A stretch of 64,000 bases of DNA from Lepisosteus oculatus (taxonomy: Eukaryota > Chordata > Actinopteri > Semionotiformes > Lepisosteidae). This document shows positions 14,501 through 26,469 of the stretch, in pieces. Each line of letters starts with the position of its first letter. Position 1 is the first letter of the stretch. The position numbers were made by a program, and so were the translations under genes. The stretch lies in assembly GCF_040954835.1 (NCBI RefSeq), contig NC_090706.1, positions 28,901,148 to 28,965,147 of the forward strand, written 5' to 3'. The notes beneath the pieces are model-generated. The model saw only the letters and a program-made list of their open reading frames with translations, ran no database searches and was not told where the DNA came from.

Positions 14501-17500
14501 ACTCTCCCACCACCCTTTGTGTAAACAGTTGTGTCGTGTTCTCAGTTTTCAGTGCATGTCCGTCTAGTTTCTTCTTGTGCCCCCGATGTGTTTCACTGAA
14601 TGGCTTGACTTTGTTGAGGCTTTTGGTGGCATTTTAACCAGTGTTTTGCAGGAATGCTGTAGGAATACTTTTGAGATTGATGGTCTTGACAGAAACAACA
14701 TACCTTGGGAAGCAGCAACCCTGACACATTTCCACAAAGGGAAATTTAGATTTTCATGTTGTTGAAATGTAAGCACTTTCCGTATGAATAAAAACTGTCC
14801 GAGAAATATTTTGGGAGCAGTTTAATGTATGAAACATACTTACTGTGTATTGATAAAGTACATCTCACTTGTTTTTCAAGTGAGATGTTGTCAGAATTGT
14901 TGTCTTGTTGTCAGAATTGTTTTTATATTTGGATTTGTGGTATATTAGTCTCTGGTTTGAGGAAATCACAATGCTTTGCAATTAAGGACAGTAATCCCTT
15001 ATCTTAAAGGTAAATATACTACAGTACCTTTTTATTTCTGTCTGAGTCTGTGAACTGAGCTGTGTCCCAGGCACACAGACCAGCCTGTTCTGTAGTTTAT
15101 TTCTGTGTAGGTGTGAGTCTGTGAACTGAGCTGTGTCCCAGGCACACAGACCAGCCTGTTCTGTAGTTTATTTCTGTGTAGGTTTGAGGCTGTGAACTGA
15201 GCTGTGTCCCAGGCACACAGACCAGCGTGTGCTGTAGTTTATCTCTGTGTAGGTCTGAGTCTGTGAGCTGAGCTGTGTCCCAGGCACACAGACCAGCCTG
15301 TTCTGTAGTTTATTTCTGTGTAGGTCTCAGTCTGTGAGCTGATCTGTGTCCCAGTCTGAGTGTGGGCTGTAGTGTGAGAGATGGTGATGGAATTCCTCGC
15401 ATGGCAGGGAGATTAGCTCATAGCTCGTGCTCCATGCTCTCAGGAGTGTGGGATTTGTGTTCTGGAAAACAGCTCTCTCTTTCTCCTGTTTAAAGGCCTC
15501 CATAGCCGTGTGCAGGACATGAGAAATGGGACAAGCACTGCTGCTCTCACCAGGGAAGTGGGAGCTTGTACAATGACATTTCAAACACTTGGCAAAGCTG
15601 TAACAGCAAGCGAGAGCAATTATAAACGCTTATACTAAAGGTATTATAGACGTTTGCGAATCCATGATCATTTTTTTGAAGATTCACTGTCTGCAGCTCT
15701 ATTGAGTTTCCTCCCCCAGTAGGATTGGAAACTGTTGTGGTTCTGGCAAGAATTCAGACTCTGGAATTAGATGATTTTAGGAAAGATTGTCTAATCCCAG
15801 AGTATTTCTCACGGTGCCTCAGAAAGGGCATCTCTGGCTCTGCCTCTCTTTGTTGGCAGTGGGATCACAGCCTCACAGGATCACAGTCAGGTCTGCCTGT
15901 GTCCAGTTTCTCTGTTGAGGCTGTGGTCATGCCTGTCCTCTCTGGGTTGCCCGGCCTGTCTGTTTCCCCTGATTTCTGTGGCCAGGCTGTGGTTAACGCG
16001 TCTGCTGTCCTGTAACCTGGTCAGATACCCACCTTTCTAGGGTGCTGTAGCATTCCAGTTTGTGTTGTCTGTGTGTCCCAGTGAGGTGAGCTAGAGCCAT
16101 TTGTATCTGTCATGGTGGGGGTGCTGGCTGTTTGTATGCTGACCTCAGAGGAGCAGTTTGCACTGCAGGCTTTTATCAGTTCCTGTGCTCAGACCTCTGA
16201 CACAGGCCCAGTGATCTCTGCATGACATTTATCAGTGTTCATTTATCATTTATCAGGGTTTTGCATTCCGTAAATATTGCACGGGTGTGTTACCCTTCCT
16301 TTGCATCAATGCTTTTTCCCAGCTTGTTAATTTTCAGGGGCAGAATTGCCTTTTACTGTACTGCGTCGTTGGGCAATAGTGGGTGCAGAGCAGGAAACGA
16401 GCAGCTTTTTCCTGTTCCAAGCTTAAAGAAACAGTCTCATAGTCTCCTTGGCTGCTGCATTTCTGAGCAGAATCCCCCCTCGGAGGGTTCTGGTGACCTT
16501 GTTGTGTGGCTTACTGACACTCTCCTGATCTTTTTGGATCTGGAAAGCTAAGCAAGGCTGGGACTTGTTAAAAGCAGGCTGGTGCTGTCAATTGTTTGTG
16601 GACCAGTAGGTGGCACTCTTCCCTTTGCACCACAGTCTCCAATCAATTGCTCCAGTATGATGACTGGGGACTGATGCCCTGTCCATCAAATGAGACCTTA
16701 AACTGAGGTCTGTACTGCTTGGTCAATACAGATCCCAGGGCTGTTTGTAAAAGTAGGGGTGTCACCCCAGTGTCCTGGCTGAACCCCACTCCGGTCTTGT
16801 ACAGTTTCTCTCTCCTCCCCTGATCTGTGTGCAGTGGGGCTACAGGAGGACTGAACCCCACTCTGGTCTTGTACAGTTTCTCTCCTCCCCCGATCTGTGT
16901 GTCATGGGGTGTAAGCAATTATTATTATTAATCTTGTATAGTTCCAGCTTGCTGCCGCGCAGTAGGCTGTGACAGTGCTCATGGAGGGCGAGGAGCTCCC
17001 CCCAGGAGAAATGTATAGTCTGCTGGGGCGGCAGAGGGGGCTGAGGGGGGGCGGGCACCTCCCTCATTCTCGAGTTTCAGATGGGAGGCATTTCGATTCC
17101 TTTGCAAAGGCTGGGTTTGACCAGGAAGCCCAGGTGTGCGCGCAGCTCCTTGGATCCTTTTACAAAGCAGCCAAAGCACTGTAAACTCCGTCGTAAATTC
17201 CCCTGTGCGTGCGTGGGCCAGATGTCTGCTTCAGAGTTCAGTGAATTGCACAGTCTCACAGGCACTTGAAATTTCAGTTCTGTTTGTCTGCACGCTACTG
17301 TTGTTCTTCCCGCAGGAAACACGTTGACTGTGACAAACAGCGAGGCACACACCAGTCACGGGGATCAGGCTTCTTGAGATGAATTGAGGTTCCTTTAAAG
17401 TCCCACCCTGGGGTGTCTGGGATAGAAAGGCCTAGCCCTGCTGGTGCCAGCCTAGATCAGTGGTCCCTGCGCTTGGGTTGGCTTGTTTCTCTCTCATCGG

Positions 17501-20500
17501 CAGTGTAGCTCTTGCTTTAACTGGATCAGCTGCGGACACAACCTGCTCCACGGAACTGCTGTTGGGCCGTCACGCCTGCTTGATCCTGGCTGTTCGGTGC
17601 GAGTTCAAATGTGAAGCCAACAACTCAGCTGTAAAACTGCGGGTGCTTTCTTTCAGTGTGTCTCCGGTTTTAAGTGTTTGATCTCCATGGAGAAGGTTAC
17701 TGATGCTTCTCAAGTTACAAGGGAGACAGACCTGCGCAGGGCAGGCCTGGTAGACCGGATCTCCACATTCAGAGAGGCGCTCTGAGCCGATACAGACTGG
17801 ACACCCCAGAGCAGCCACACTTGGTTTCTAAGGGACAAGTATTTCAAGACGGGGGCACCTGGGCTGTCCCCGAAGGACGTGAGCCTTTGGGGATCGTGCC
17901 CTGGAGAGCTTTACTCCTCTTCCACGCGACGGGGCGAGGCGCTGATGGAGCAGGAGCTGTGAAAGAGCAGTGAGAGCAAAGGTGCTCCCTCTCTGATAGC
18001 CTCGAGGTGTCCTCCAAAAACAGGGCTTCCAAGTGGAGTCGCTTCCATGAATCTTTTCAAATATTTTCATTTGTCGCACCTCATTGAGAAAATGGCTCAA
18101 ATAAGTAGTGAGCCGAGTCCTGAGGAATGGTTTTGATTTTCTCCAGTCTGTTTCAGTCCGAAGGCCAGTGGCTCCACTCTTTGCGGGCTGGGCTGGGCTG
18201 GGCTGGGCTGGCTCGTTCAGCCTGCTGCCTCGCTGGCGTGTGATTTACAGGAATGAGTCCTGCCCCCGCGAGGGCAGCGGCAGCATGAGCTCAGCACCCT
18301 GCGCTGCAGTGTCGTCTCGCGTGCAGCTTCCTCCTTCCTCCTTCTGGCAGGACGCCCTGCCCGGCCTGCGATGACCCTTGACAACCGCGCCGCGCAGACC
18401 GCTTCTGCCCCACTTCCTTGTCTGCACGCTCCCCGCTGGCCCGCTGTTTCTCTGCGTCAGCCTGTGGGGGGGCAGCCGGCGCCGAGCTTGACGTGGGTGT
18501 CTGGGTCTGGGGCAGTCGGAATTGTGTGGGGGCTGCGGATTACCTTGGGGGTCCGCAACCCCCCCACTTTGGAGACATCCCATCCGCCGAGCTGACAGTC
18601 ACCCAGGGAGGGCGTGTTGGTGTTGCACCCCTGGGTGCTAGGGGGGCTCCTGTCCCCAGCGGTGCCGCTGCCACAGCGGGGTGTCTGGATCAGCAGGCGG
18701 GGTGGGGGGGGGTAATCGGGGTTCTGGAAATGCTCGGGGCGCGAGATCGCGGTGTTCTCGTTTCTCGGCGCTGGGCCGAGAGGTGGTAGGGGCTGCCCTC
18801 TCTACCCGCACCTCTTGGCTGCGCCCGTAGTCCTGCCCGCGGCTCCGGCGGGTTTCCGCTCAAGCCCAGACAGTCGGAATCGAGGGTGTGAAGGCTTTCA
18901 TGTGGGAGCAGCACCTTCAGCATCAAGCTTGGATCCATTTCAGTTTGTGATGTTTTCTCTATTCTTCGCCAGTGTTTTGTGCTGGGCAGCTCCCGGGTGA
19001 TGTGGGAATAAGGGGGAAATGTCCGTGGCCCAGGAATTGTTCTGCTCCGAATTGAAGTAGCGTCTCTTGAGTGATCTGTGTCTTACCTGACCCCCCCCCC
19101 GCCCCTGTCTCCACAGTGCCCCCTTGTGTCTGTACAGCACCGCGGCCCACCAGCGCAGCACAGGCGACGAGTGCCACGTGGACGACGCCCCCGAAGAGCA
19201 GACCCAGGCGCTGACCATCAGGATGCTGGAGATCAGGTCCAGCAAACTGGAGGAGCAAGTCCGCGACCTCACTGTAAGAGCCCAGCGCTCGGCCTGGTGG
19301 GGCGGGGGGGGGCTGGCAGCCCACTGAAGCCCATCAGGTGTGAGCCTGGCTAGTACCTGGATGGGAGACTCCTGGGAAAGCTGAGGCTGCTGCTGGAAGA
19401 GGTGTTAGTGGGGCCAGTAGGGGGCGCTCGCCCAGCGGTATGTGTGAGTCCTAATGCCCCAGTATAGTGACGGGGACACTGTACGTTAAAAAAGCAAGGT
19501 CCTCTCTGTGGATTTTAAAAATCCCAGGGCATGTTTCAAAAAGAATAGGAATATTACCCCCAGTGTCCTGGCCAAACTTCCCCCTGGCCTTTACCAATCA
19601 TGGCCTCCTACTAATCCCCATCTCTGAACTGGCTTCATCACTCTGTTCTCCTCCCCACTGAGAGCTGATGTGTGGTGAGCGTTCTGGCTCACTATGGCCG
19701 CCGTCACGTCATCCAGGTGGTACTGCACACTGGTGGTGGTGGAGGGGATTCCCTTTACCTGTAAAGTGCTGCAGTGTCCAGAAACGCACTTATATTATTA
19801 TTATTAATATTATTATAATCATTTAAGTGCTGGTGGAAGACACACTTCTAATGTAACCCCTGCTTTCAAGCACTTATTTGCATGGGCCTGAGCAGAGAAT
19901 GAAATGATTTAATATTCATGTATTGCAGTCTCCTGGGTTTCTCAAGCCCCCTGTCTTCTGGGAACAGGAAAGATTGTCCTTTTGATTGTCGACTTCTCAG
20001 CTCAGTTGTGCTGCCTGCCTGGGGAGAATCAGGGTGTGAGACTGAGCAGATGTTGTTTTTGTGTGGTTGAATGTCAAAACGTTTTGTTTTCTAGGAGCGT
20101 TACCAGAAGGCCTTGGCAGATTCCGATACAGTTCGGAGGAGGACTCAGAAGTTTGTTGAGGACGCCAAGCTGTTTGGTAAGCAGATTGATTTTTTTTTTT
20201 TCAGGAAGCACTTATTCATCTTTCCCCCTTGAAGAGGTGGCAGGCGAGGGTGGTGCCTTTCTGCTCAGGCTGATCCTGTGGAGCCTTTTAAAGGGGAACC
20301 GCAGTCATCATTTCTCAGACTGGTTCTTAAATCTCGGGAACAAAATGAATTCATTGACGTCACAGACAAATTTTGCACATTTCAAATTAAGCATAAAATT
20401 GTAACCTTTGTCAAAGTACTGTAAGTCACAATGTTGTTGCAAACTCGCATTCAAGCTCCCTTCCTGCTCACTGGTCACTGTAATGACTGGTGTACTGTGA

Positions 20501-21540
20501 TGTACGAGCACATAAGTACAGGTTGTGTAGCAGACATTTCACTGCAGAAATGTTCCAACATGATCTGCATGCAGAGTCTCGAAATGGAAAGCAGTATTTC
20601 TGTTGGATTAAACAGATGTTTACAATGTTATAAGGTGCTTCACCTCACCGGAAGCTTTGTTGCCTCATCTCAGAATATAGCGCTGCACTTACCTGGAAGT
20701 AAGACCTATTCTGTGATATAAATTGGAAGTTTACTGTGTACATTTCACTTTTACTGTGGTTTGAAATTCACTCTTCAGTGCTGATTCTTTCTAACCCCAT
20801 TCGGCCCATCCAGACCCTTTGGTAGTAGTTCATTGATCGCAGCATCTCATCCAGCTGTTTCTTAAAGTAAGCCAAGGTATCGGCTTCAAGCATGTGGCTG
20901 GGCAGCTCGTTCCACTCCCCCGCCACCCTTTGCGTAAAGCAACGCCTCCTGTCCTCCATTTTAAATGCAGTTTCCTCTTGCATCCTAGGCTCTCTGTATC
21001 CTTTGTCGTTCTGAACTCGGCTGGGTTGTCCGTGTCGATGGCTCGAACCGGAAGGGTGCAGACTCGCCTGTCGCAAAAGAGCGAGAGAGAGAATAAGAGC
21101 TGATTGGCTGAGCCGGGCGTCGGGCCAGTGGGTCCCCCCCCCCCGGCCTTGTCTCACAGGCTGTGCTCTCCCTCCGCCTTGCAGGGATCCAGAGCTTCTG
21201 CCGCGACCTGGTGGAGGTGGCGGACATCCTGGAGCGCACGGCCAGCGGCGTGGCGGCCGAGGCTCCCGGGGGCCGCGGCCCCTCCCTGCAGCGCCTGTGC
21301 GAGGGGCTGGCGCTGGTGCAGGAGAGGCTGCAGGGCGTCTTCGCCAAGCACGGCCTGGAGAAGATGAGGCCCGTGGGCGGGCGCTACGACCCCTACGACC
21401 ACGAGATCGTGTGCCACGTGGCGGCGGAGGGCGCTGTGCCCGGCACCATCTCGGTGGTGAAGCAGGAGGGCTACAAGCTGCACGGCCGCACCATCCGCCA
21501 CGCGCACGTGGGCGTCGCCCTGGAGACGCAGGAGCGGTGA
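11557..21540 (+). CDS. grpel2: GrpE-like 2, mitochondrial (nucleotide exchange factor for mtHsp70)
   Basis: GrpE proteins release ADP from mitochondrial Hsp70 (HSPA9) in the matrix during import and folding. Exons are 11557-11639, 19117-19273, 20095-20176 and 21185-21540, giving 225 aa, the same length as human GRPEL2. Residues 1-27 are Arg-rich with no acidic residue except Asp14, as expected for a matrix presequence. Exon 2 has the start of the GrpE helix. Exon 3 encodes RRRTQKFVEDAKLFG. Exon 4 encodes FCRDLVEVADILE, FAKHGLEKM and the beta-wing end GYKLHGRTIRHAHV. These match GRPEL2 more closely than GRPEL1, and afap1l1 is its neighbour as in human. Human GRPEL2 uses a cysteine in LADCENIRRR for redox dimerisation; here the residue is Ser90 (ALADSDTVRRR). 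Intron 1 is about 7.5 kb. Confidence 0.97.
13720..14450 (-). mobile_element. Penelope-like retroelement, 3' fragment
   Basis: Minus-strand frames carry HPLYVCRQPGVFKLKMKDLS, then RFTSDGHDHCNLSDCVLKDG and RKTTKIKIILQLGSHLPPSL. The GH...CVL...RK..E..II.LGS..P order resembles the GIY-YIG endonuclease end of Penelope-like elements. The copy is broken and lacks the reverse transcriptase. It ends at the right type of 3' tail (GEEGSMAKTLCF, then a block with AATAAACG). Confidence 0.5.
14380..14580 (-). repeat. LINE-tail-like interspersed repeat
   Basis: Another copy of the repeat seen at 415-660, with ttccactctcccaccaccct as the shared core. It abuts the Penelope-like fragment, so one was probably inserted next to or into the other. 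Confidence 0.6.
15031..15360. repeat. Minisatellite, about 71-bp unit, 4-5 copies
   Basis: Tandem units sharing tgtgtcccaggcacacagac at 15061, 15132, 15203 and 15273, with a degenerate last copy at about 15345. Intronic in grpel2. Confidence 0.92.
16500..16935 (+). mobile_element. 5S-derived SINE, second subfamily
   Basis: The head contains ggaaagctaagcaaggctgg, matching the 5S rRNA box A region. The 3' half carries two tandem copies of a ~65-bp block (cttgtacagtttctctc, then cccctgatctgtgtg) and ends in an ATT tail. Its body differs from the SINE at 7445-7995. Loose 3' blocks of this type recur at 47350-47465 (plus) and 51030-51125 (minus). Confidence 0.7.
18185..18211. repeat. GGGCT microsatellite
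   Basis: About five tandem copies of the pentamer in grpel2 intron 1. Confidence 0.85.
19308..19805 (+). mobile_element. 5S-derived SINE in grpel2 intron 2
   Basis: Near full-length copy of the 7445-7995 element (5S-like gtacctggatgggagac, ATT tail). It begins only about 35 bp after the donor of grpel2 exon 2. Confidence 0.8.
20790..21010 (-). repeat. LINE-tail-like interspersed repeat
   Basis: The best-preserved copy of the family. The minus-strand frame reads CFTQRVAGEWNELPSHMLEA, then DTLAYFKKQLDEMLRS. It lies in grpel2 intron 3. Confidence 0.65.
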
Positions 21541-23288
21541 CCCCGATCTGGACCTGGGGGTGCCACCCCCCCCCCCCCTCCCCCCGTCAGTCTCTGTCCG
21601 TGTCTTGAGTTTATTTATATTTAAGGATTTTTTTTCTCTCTCTGTAAATTTGCTTTTTGTCCTTCTGTACAGTTTTATAGAGAAATGTGTATATTTTTTC
21701 TTATTTTGGGGGAAACAATGCGTCTTCCTTTTTTTCTTTTACTTGTGCAGAATAGCTGCTGCCGTCTGACCCTCCTGCCCCTTGTGCATGGGGGAGACTC
21801 TTGTCTTTACAGTCCAGTCGAGGTTAGTTGGGAAATTGAATTTATTGCACCGAATAAAAGTTTTTAGTACCAAGCATTGAAAAATGTGTGAGGAATGTAC
21901 AAGTCAAGATAGAAGCAGCTTGTGTGGGTCTCTCACATTCAAATCCCTGTGCCACAGGCTTCTTCAAACACATTCCTGAGAAGCTGAGATGCAGTAGGTT
22001 TTAATAACCAATTGAATCAGCAGTTTCTAAAGGCTCTTCTGCTTGTATGTTTCTGTAAAGCTCTATAGTCCTGTTTACAGCCCATAGCACAGAGACCCTG
22101 ATTGCTGCTGCTGGGCTCTGTAATGTTCAGATGGTGTGGTTTTCCACCAAGTCGCTCTGTATCTGTTAGAGCAAAGGGTTAATGGAATTAGACATCTTCC
22201 TGTCAGCTTCATGACACCAGATCCCTAACTGGGCTGACTTGATCCTTGGTGTGAGCGTGTTGTGTGATTAATAAGGGCTGAGCAAGCAGTAGCAGTCATC
22301 TGGACAAAGTTTGCTTCTTTTTTGTGCGATGTTCTCAGGAATGAAGTCTTTAAAACCAAAAGGACACTCCAGTTGCTTCTAGACTCTTGTGGGTGGGACA
22401 GTTGAATAGGGGGGTGGGGGGGGATACTGGAGGTTGTTAAACTGGAATAATTTTCCTGCCATCCTAGAATGATATGGACTGTCCACTGCTTCACACTTTT
22501 GTACCCTTGTGGGATTGGAAAGTTTCTTTAGCATTCATCTCAGGCCCTGCATGCTGCTTTACACTAAACTACAACAAGCTGGTACAATTTGTGCCAAAAA
22601 CTTTTGCTAAACGGCAGGGCTTCTACAGCTGGCATCTTCTAAGAGGCATTCCACTCTGCTTTTTTCCTGTGTAAGGTTTTTGAATGTAGTGGTTTTCCCA
22701 TTTTCTGGAATTTGTAAATGAAAACTGTAATATGTCAGATTAATCTGCAAGATAAAGCATTTAGAAGGACAAATTGCTCCTTAGATGAGATCTTTAGGTG
22801 CAGAACTGGTAATGTCAACTGCCAGGGCTGTCCCTTTGGTACAATGGCTTGTACCAAGCCTCTTTCATGGACCAGTTCTTTCCAGGAGCTGCAAAAGCAG
22901 AGTTGCCAGTTATATTAACTCTTTCTGGACTGAACCAAATCACTTAATATAGTGCTTTCCAGTTTGTTTTTGGTTTATGCTTAAGCCTCTTTGAGCATAG
23001 TGGAAACAAATTCCTCGTGGTCCATACCAACAGGCATTCTTACTTTAAGGGGCAATAGCTAAACATTACCAGTTTTGTTTAAATGTGTTCAATATTTTAT
23101 TTATAAAGCCTGTCTTCTGTACATAAACTTGTATATCTAAATTATGAAGACTTTTGTTTGTACAGAGATCTCCAAACCAAAATGGAACAAAGTGACTTTA
23201 GTACTACAATAAAAGCAGAGACCATGGAGCTGTGTGCATTGTTATCATGGGCAGAAACAAGGAAGAGAAACCAAACTCAGAATAATAA
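21541..23288. other. grpel2 3' UTR and grpel2-pttg1 convergent interval
   Basis: A poly-C run and T-rich 3' UTR follow the grpel2 stop up to AATAAA at 21853. From 21.9 to 23.3 kb no exon, repeat or RNA gene was recognised. I looked for a mir-146-like mature sequence, because MIR146A lies near PTTG1 in human, and did not see one. Confidence 0.5.
21853..21858 (+). terminator. grpel2 polyadenylation signal
   Basis: AATAAA 313 bases after the stop, followed by a T/G-rich stretch. Confidence 0.7.
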
Positions 23289-23294
23289 TTTATT
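23289..23294 (-). terminator. pttg1 polyadenylation signal
   Basis: AATAAA on the minus strand 230 bases after the pttg1 stop. A second possible hexamer lies at about 23097. Confidence 0.55.
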
Positions 23295-23523
23295 AGAAAC
23301 TACAACAAATACTAAAAATGAACAATGCCTGTTTAACAGGTGGGCATCACAACTTCGGCCAACTGGGTGGTGTTAAGTGCCACAGCATCCAGAAAACAGA
23401 TGAAGGATCTCAGTCTTCCTTGATCTCACTTAACAGTGGTTGACAGTTTAATGTAGTTTAACTATTAAGCAGCTTACATGAAAAACTCATTACCAATGCT
23501 TAAAAACAAACAAAAACAAAGCT

Positions 23524-26276
23524 TCAGTCTTCAAACTCCATTGGAGGCAGATCCACAGTCAGCTCACTCACCGTCTGCAAGAATGAGTCCAGTTCCGCAG
23601 ACCAGTCCTCTGCAATACAGATATCACTCCTAGTCTTAGCCCATTCACAAGAGATTAAGACTGGAGTAGCAAAGTCAAAACATTAAGAACCTTTCTGGTA
23701 AAGGTCACTGAATTACCAAGCAGTGCACAATAAGGTTTATCACTTCCAGTTATTACAGCTTGACTACAGTTTAAAGAGGTCAGGTCATTGACCATAGGTC
23801 ACTCACTAGATCAGCACCTGCAGCAAAGCCAGTTGCATATCTAGTCTTGTGAACTGGAGTCTTAATTGTGCAGGAGGCAAAACACTTAAACAGGTGGATT
23901 ACACCTGCTCATGGGCTGACAGCATGCAATCTGGTCAACAGCCAGCCCTGTTCACCATTTTAAATCAAACGGGGTTTGCTCACTTCAAAACCTACGGCAC
24001 TGGTTTCTGCAAGAGGGTGGCAGATTCCCCACTCTACAAAACACCACCCCTACCCCCCCCCCCCCCCCCCCACACACACACCTTTTGGTAAGGTCAGAGG
24101 CGACAGCTGCATACAGACATCCAACAAGTGAAAGTCATCCTCCTCTTCCACAGTGGGCGGCACTGCCAGCCCTGCCAGGCACAGGTGGCTCAGGCGCTGC
24201 TCCTCGGGCACATCGAAGCTCTCAAACTCTGATGGGAGACCAGGACCATCAGCCCCAGAGAGCGAGTAGGCAGGAACCCAAGCAACAACAGTCATGTACA
24301 GGTACTTAAACAGATGGAACAGACTTACCGAGTTCAGGAACAGGTGTTCAACTAGGGGGGTTCAGGAAGAAGCTATCTGGCACATATCCCTTCATAGCCC
24401 CCCCCCCCCTCTCAAAACACACAGGAAGGGGACCTACCCAGTGGGTTATAGGGAATCATCTTCTCCACCTCGGGGTACTCCTCTTTCTTCACCTGTCGGG
24501 GGCAGGCCTTCACCTCTTCTTTCAGCTGGGGGGCCAGGCAAACGGCTTGATTAATTCAACTGAAACCCAAACACCAGCCAGAGGCTTCGACCCATGTGAA
24601 GCATCAGTAGGATTCCTAATGCAGGTGACCAGTGCTTTCCACAGGATACGAGTCCTTAGCAGGCTGGGCCATGCCATCAAAGGCAGTGCTGGGTTTGAGC
24701 GGCAACCGGAGTCTTCATTAAAGGGGAACTGCAACACTTTTTATATTTTGGGGCTAGAAAGAATCCGCATGGAGAAGTGTATTTCAAACTGCAACAGTAA
24801 AATGTACACAGTAACTGCGATTCAAACGAGGCAACAACTCCTGGTGAGGTGAAGCCACCCTTTTACATTGTAAACAAACAGGCTTGTGAATACATCTCTT
24901 TTAATCCAATAGAAATATTGCTCTTGGCTTCAAGATAGTTTTGCCAACCCTGCATGCAAAACACATTAGAACATTTCTGAGGTGAAATGTTTGCAGCTCA
25001 ACTTGAACATTACAGTACGTGTCTCGTTGCAGTTAATAGTGAGCAGGACCCAGTCACAGCACCAAATTTTATACACAACCTTTAAAATTTATGAAGTGGT
25101 CAATTAGGGAGGTAATTTGTCAAGTCACATAGACTGGAGCTCTTAAGATCTTTTCTAAAGAGCTTTCAGTCCTTAAGGACTATGGTTCCTTTAATTGATC
25201 AGTAGCCATCTGATCCAGAACCTAGGCTGAAGAGTCCAAGACTTGTTTAAGATATCAGGCACAAGAGCAGTGTCAGGTTTGTCGATGGACTCCAGGTTAG
25301 AGCAGGAGTGAAGTATCCTACTGGCACTGCAAGCTGCCTGGTAAGTGTACCTTAGTCGAACCCACACGTGGCTCCTTCTTCCGGACAAGAAGGGGCAGGG
25401 AGGGAACTGAGCCAAGCGCATTGACTGTCTTCCGAGCCGAGAGCATGGGGGCGCCGGTCAGGAGCTTCCCAGTGTGAGGCGTCTTCAGGCATCTGTCAGC
25501 GAGCAGATCTGCCAACAGAGAAGCTAGTATGCCACAGACTTCATGATAATCCCTTACACTAATATAGCACTTCTCTGGACACTACTCAAGACGCTTTACA
25601 GGTAATAGGGATCCCCTCCACCACCACCACCAGTGTGCAGCCCCACCTGGATGATGCTCCAGTACCCTCCCTACACACCAGCTCTGAGTGGGGAGGAGAA
25701 CAGAGTGATTAAACCAGCTCAGATATGGGGATTATAAGGGGGCCATGATTGGTCAAGGCCAATGGGACATTTGGCCAGGATACCTCATATTGAATTGGTT
25801 AAAGGGATCTCATCCAGCCACTTCTCCAAATAAGCCAAGACATGGATGCAGTAAATGAGACATTACAGCAATCTAGGCTTTATGAAAGAGATGCACTTCA
25901 AAAGATACAGCCATGGAGTGGGTTTATTAACAAAGAATTAATTTCAGCACCACTGTTAGTCATTTCGTTTTACAAAGGACACATTGGCAATGGTCCTGTA
26001 TTCATCCCAGCACTATTCAGCAGGTAACGATACCTCCGCTGATGTGGCTCGGAAAAGAATATCGCCGTAGCGACGCTCTGAAACCAAGTACCCTTCTTCT
26101 AATTAGTTACCCTCGTAGTCTATCAATCGAAATCGATGCGCAATGAATAACACGGGAGGGCCCGACAGCGGAGCGGGGGTCTCACCTGGAGCAGACTGTA
26201 GCCTCACCCGGTTCTTCGCGGGAGCGGGCGTCGAGAGGGAGCCGTTTTCCTTGTCGGTATAAATCGCCAGGGACAT
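23524..26276 (-). CDS. pttg1: Securin (separase inhibitor, pituitary tumor-transforming gene 1)
   Basis: Securin holds separase inactive until APC/C destroys it at anaphase. Five minus-strand exons: 26276-26186 (ATG 26276-26274), 25508-25351, 24525-24438, 24228-24082 and 23609-23524 (stop 23526-23524), all phase-consistent, 189 aa (human 202). Residues 1-12 read MSLAIYTDKENG, giving a KEN box at 9-11. Exon 3 and the start of exon 4 encode YPEVEKMIPYNPLEFESFDV, the separase-binding segment that is nearly identical in human. The C-terminus is acidic (LPPMEFED). The human D box (RKALGTVN) aligns with RKTVNALGS, which lacks Leu at the fourth position; an RxxL occurs instead at R23-L26. An acceptor directly before the ATG and a donor at 26672 imply a non-coding first exon. 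The gene is divergent from slu7, as in human. Confidence 0.95.
24050..24082. repeat. Poly-C / CA microsatellite at a pttg1 splice donor
   Basis: About 20 C followed by CACACACA. On the minus strand the donor of pttg1 exon 4 is itself the start of the tract (AAAAG/gtgtgtgtgtgggg). Confidence 0.9.
25545..25795 (-). mobile_element. 5S-derived SINE, 3' fragment in pttg1 intron 1
   Basis: Shares ttctctggacactactcaag and caccagtgtgcagccccacc blocks with the full-length copies; the 5S-like head is missing. Confidence 0.7.
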
Positions 26277-26469
26277 CTCTGAAGAAAAGAAAAAAAAACG
26301 AATCTGTAGTGCACAACAACAAGACGAGTATTAACAGGTAGGACACTTAAAACAAGCGATTCCAAAAGAACGTCCCACGTGGGGTAATGGATAAAAAAAA
26401 AACTAATCTTATGTAGTTCAAGAATGTAGCTGCGTACGTCACCATGCGTACGCGGCAAAGGAACAAGTT

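Larger units (their letters stand above)
12361..19116. other. grpel2 intron 1, no other gene seen
   Basis: The GC-rich first kilobase (to about 12.9 kb) is a CpG-island-like flank of the promoter. The rest carries a Penelope-like fragment, a 71-bp minisatellite, a 5S-derived SINE and a GGGCT repeat, each listed separately. Long frames here (for example about 12.5-12.9 kb minus and 18.2-18.8 kb plus) follow base composition and have no splice support. Confidence 0.6.

Noticed and set aside
21900-23280. mir-146 homolog near pttg1
   Set aside because: Searched by eye for the mature sequence because of the human neighbour; not present.
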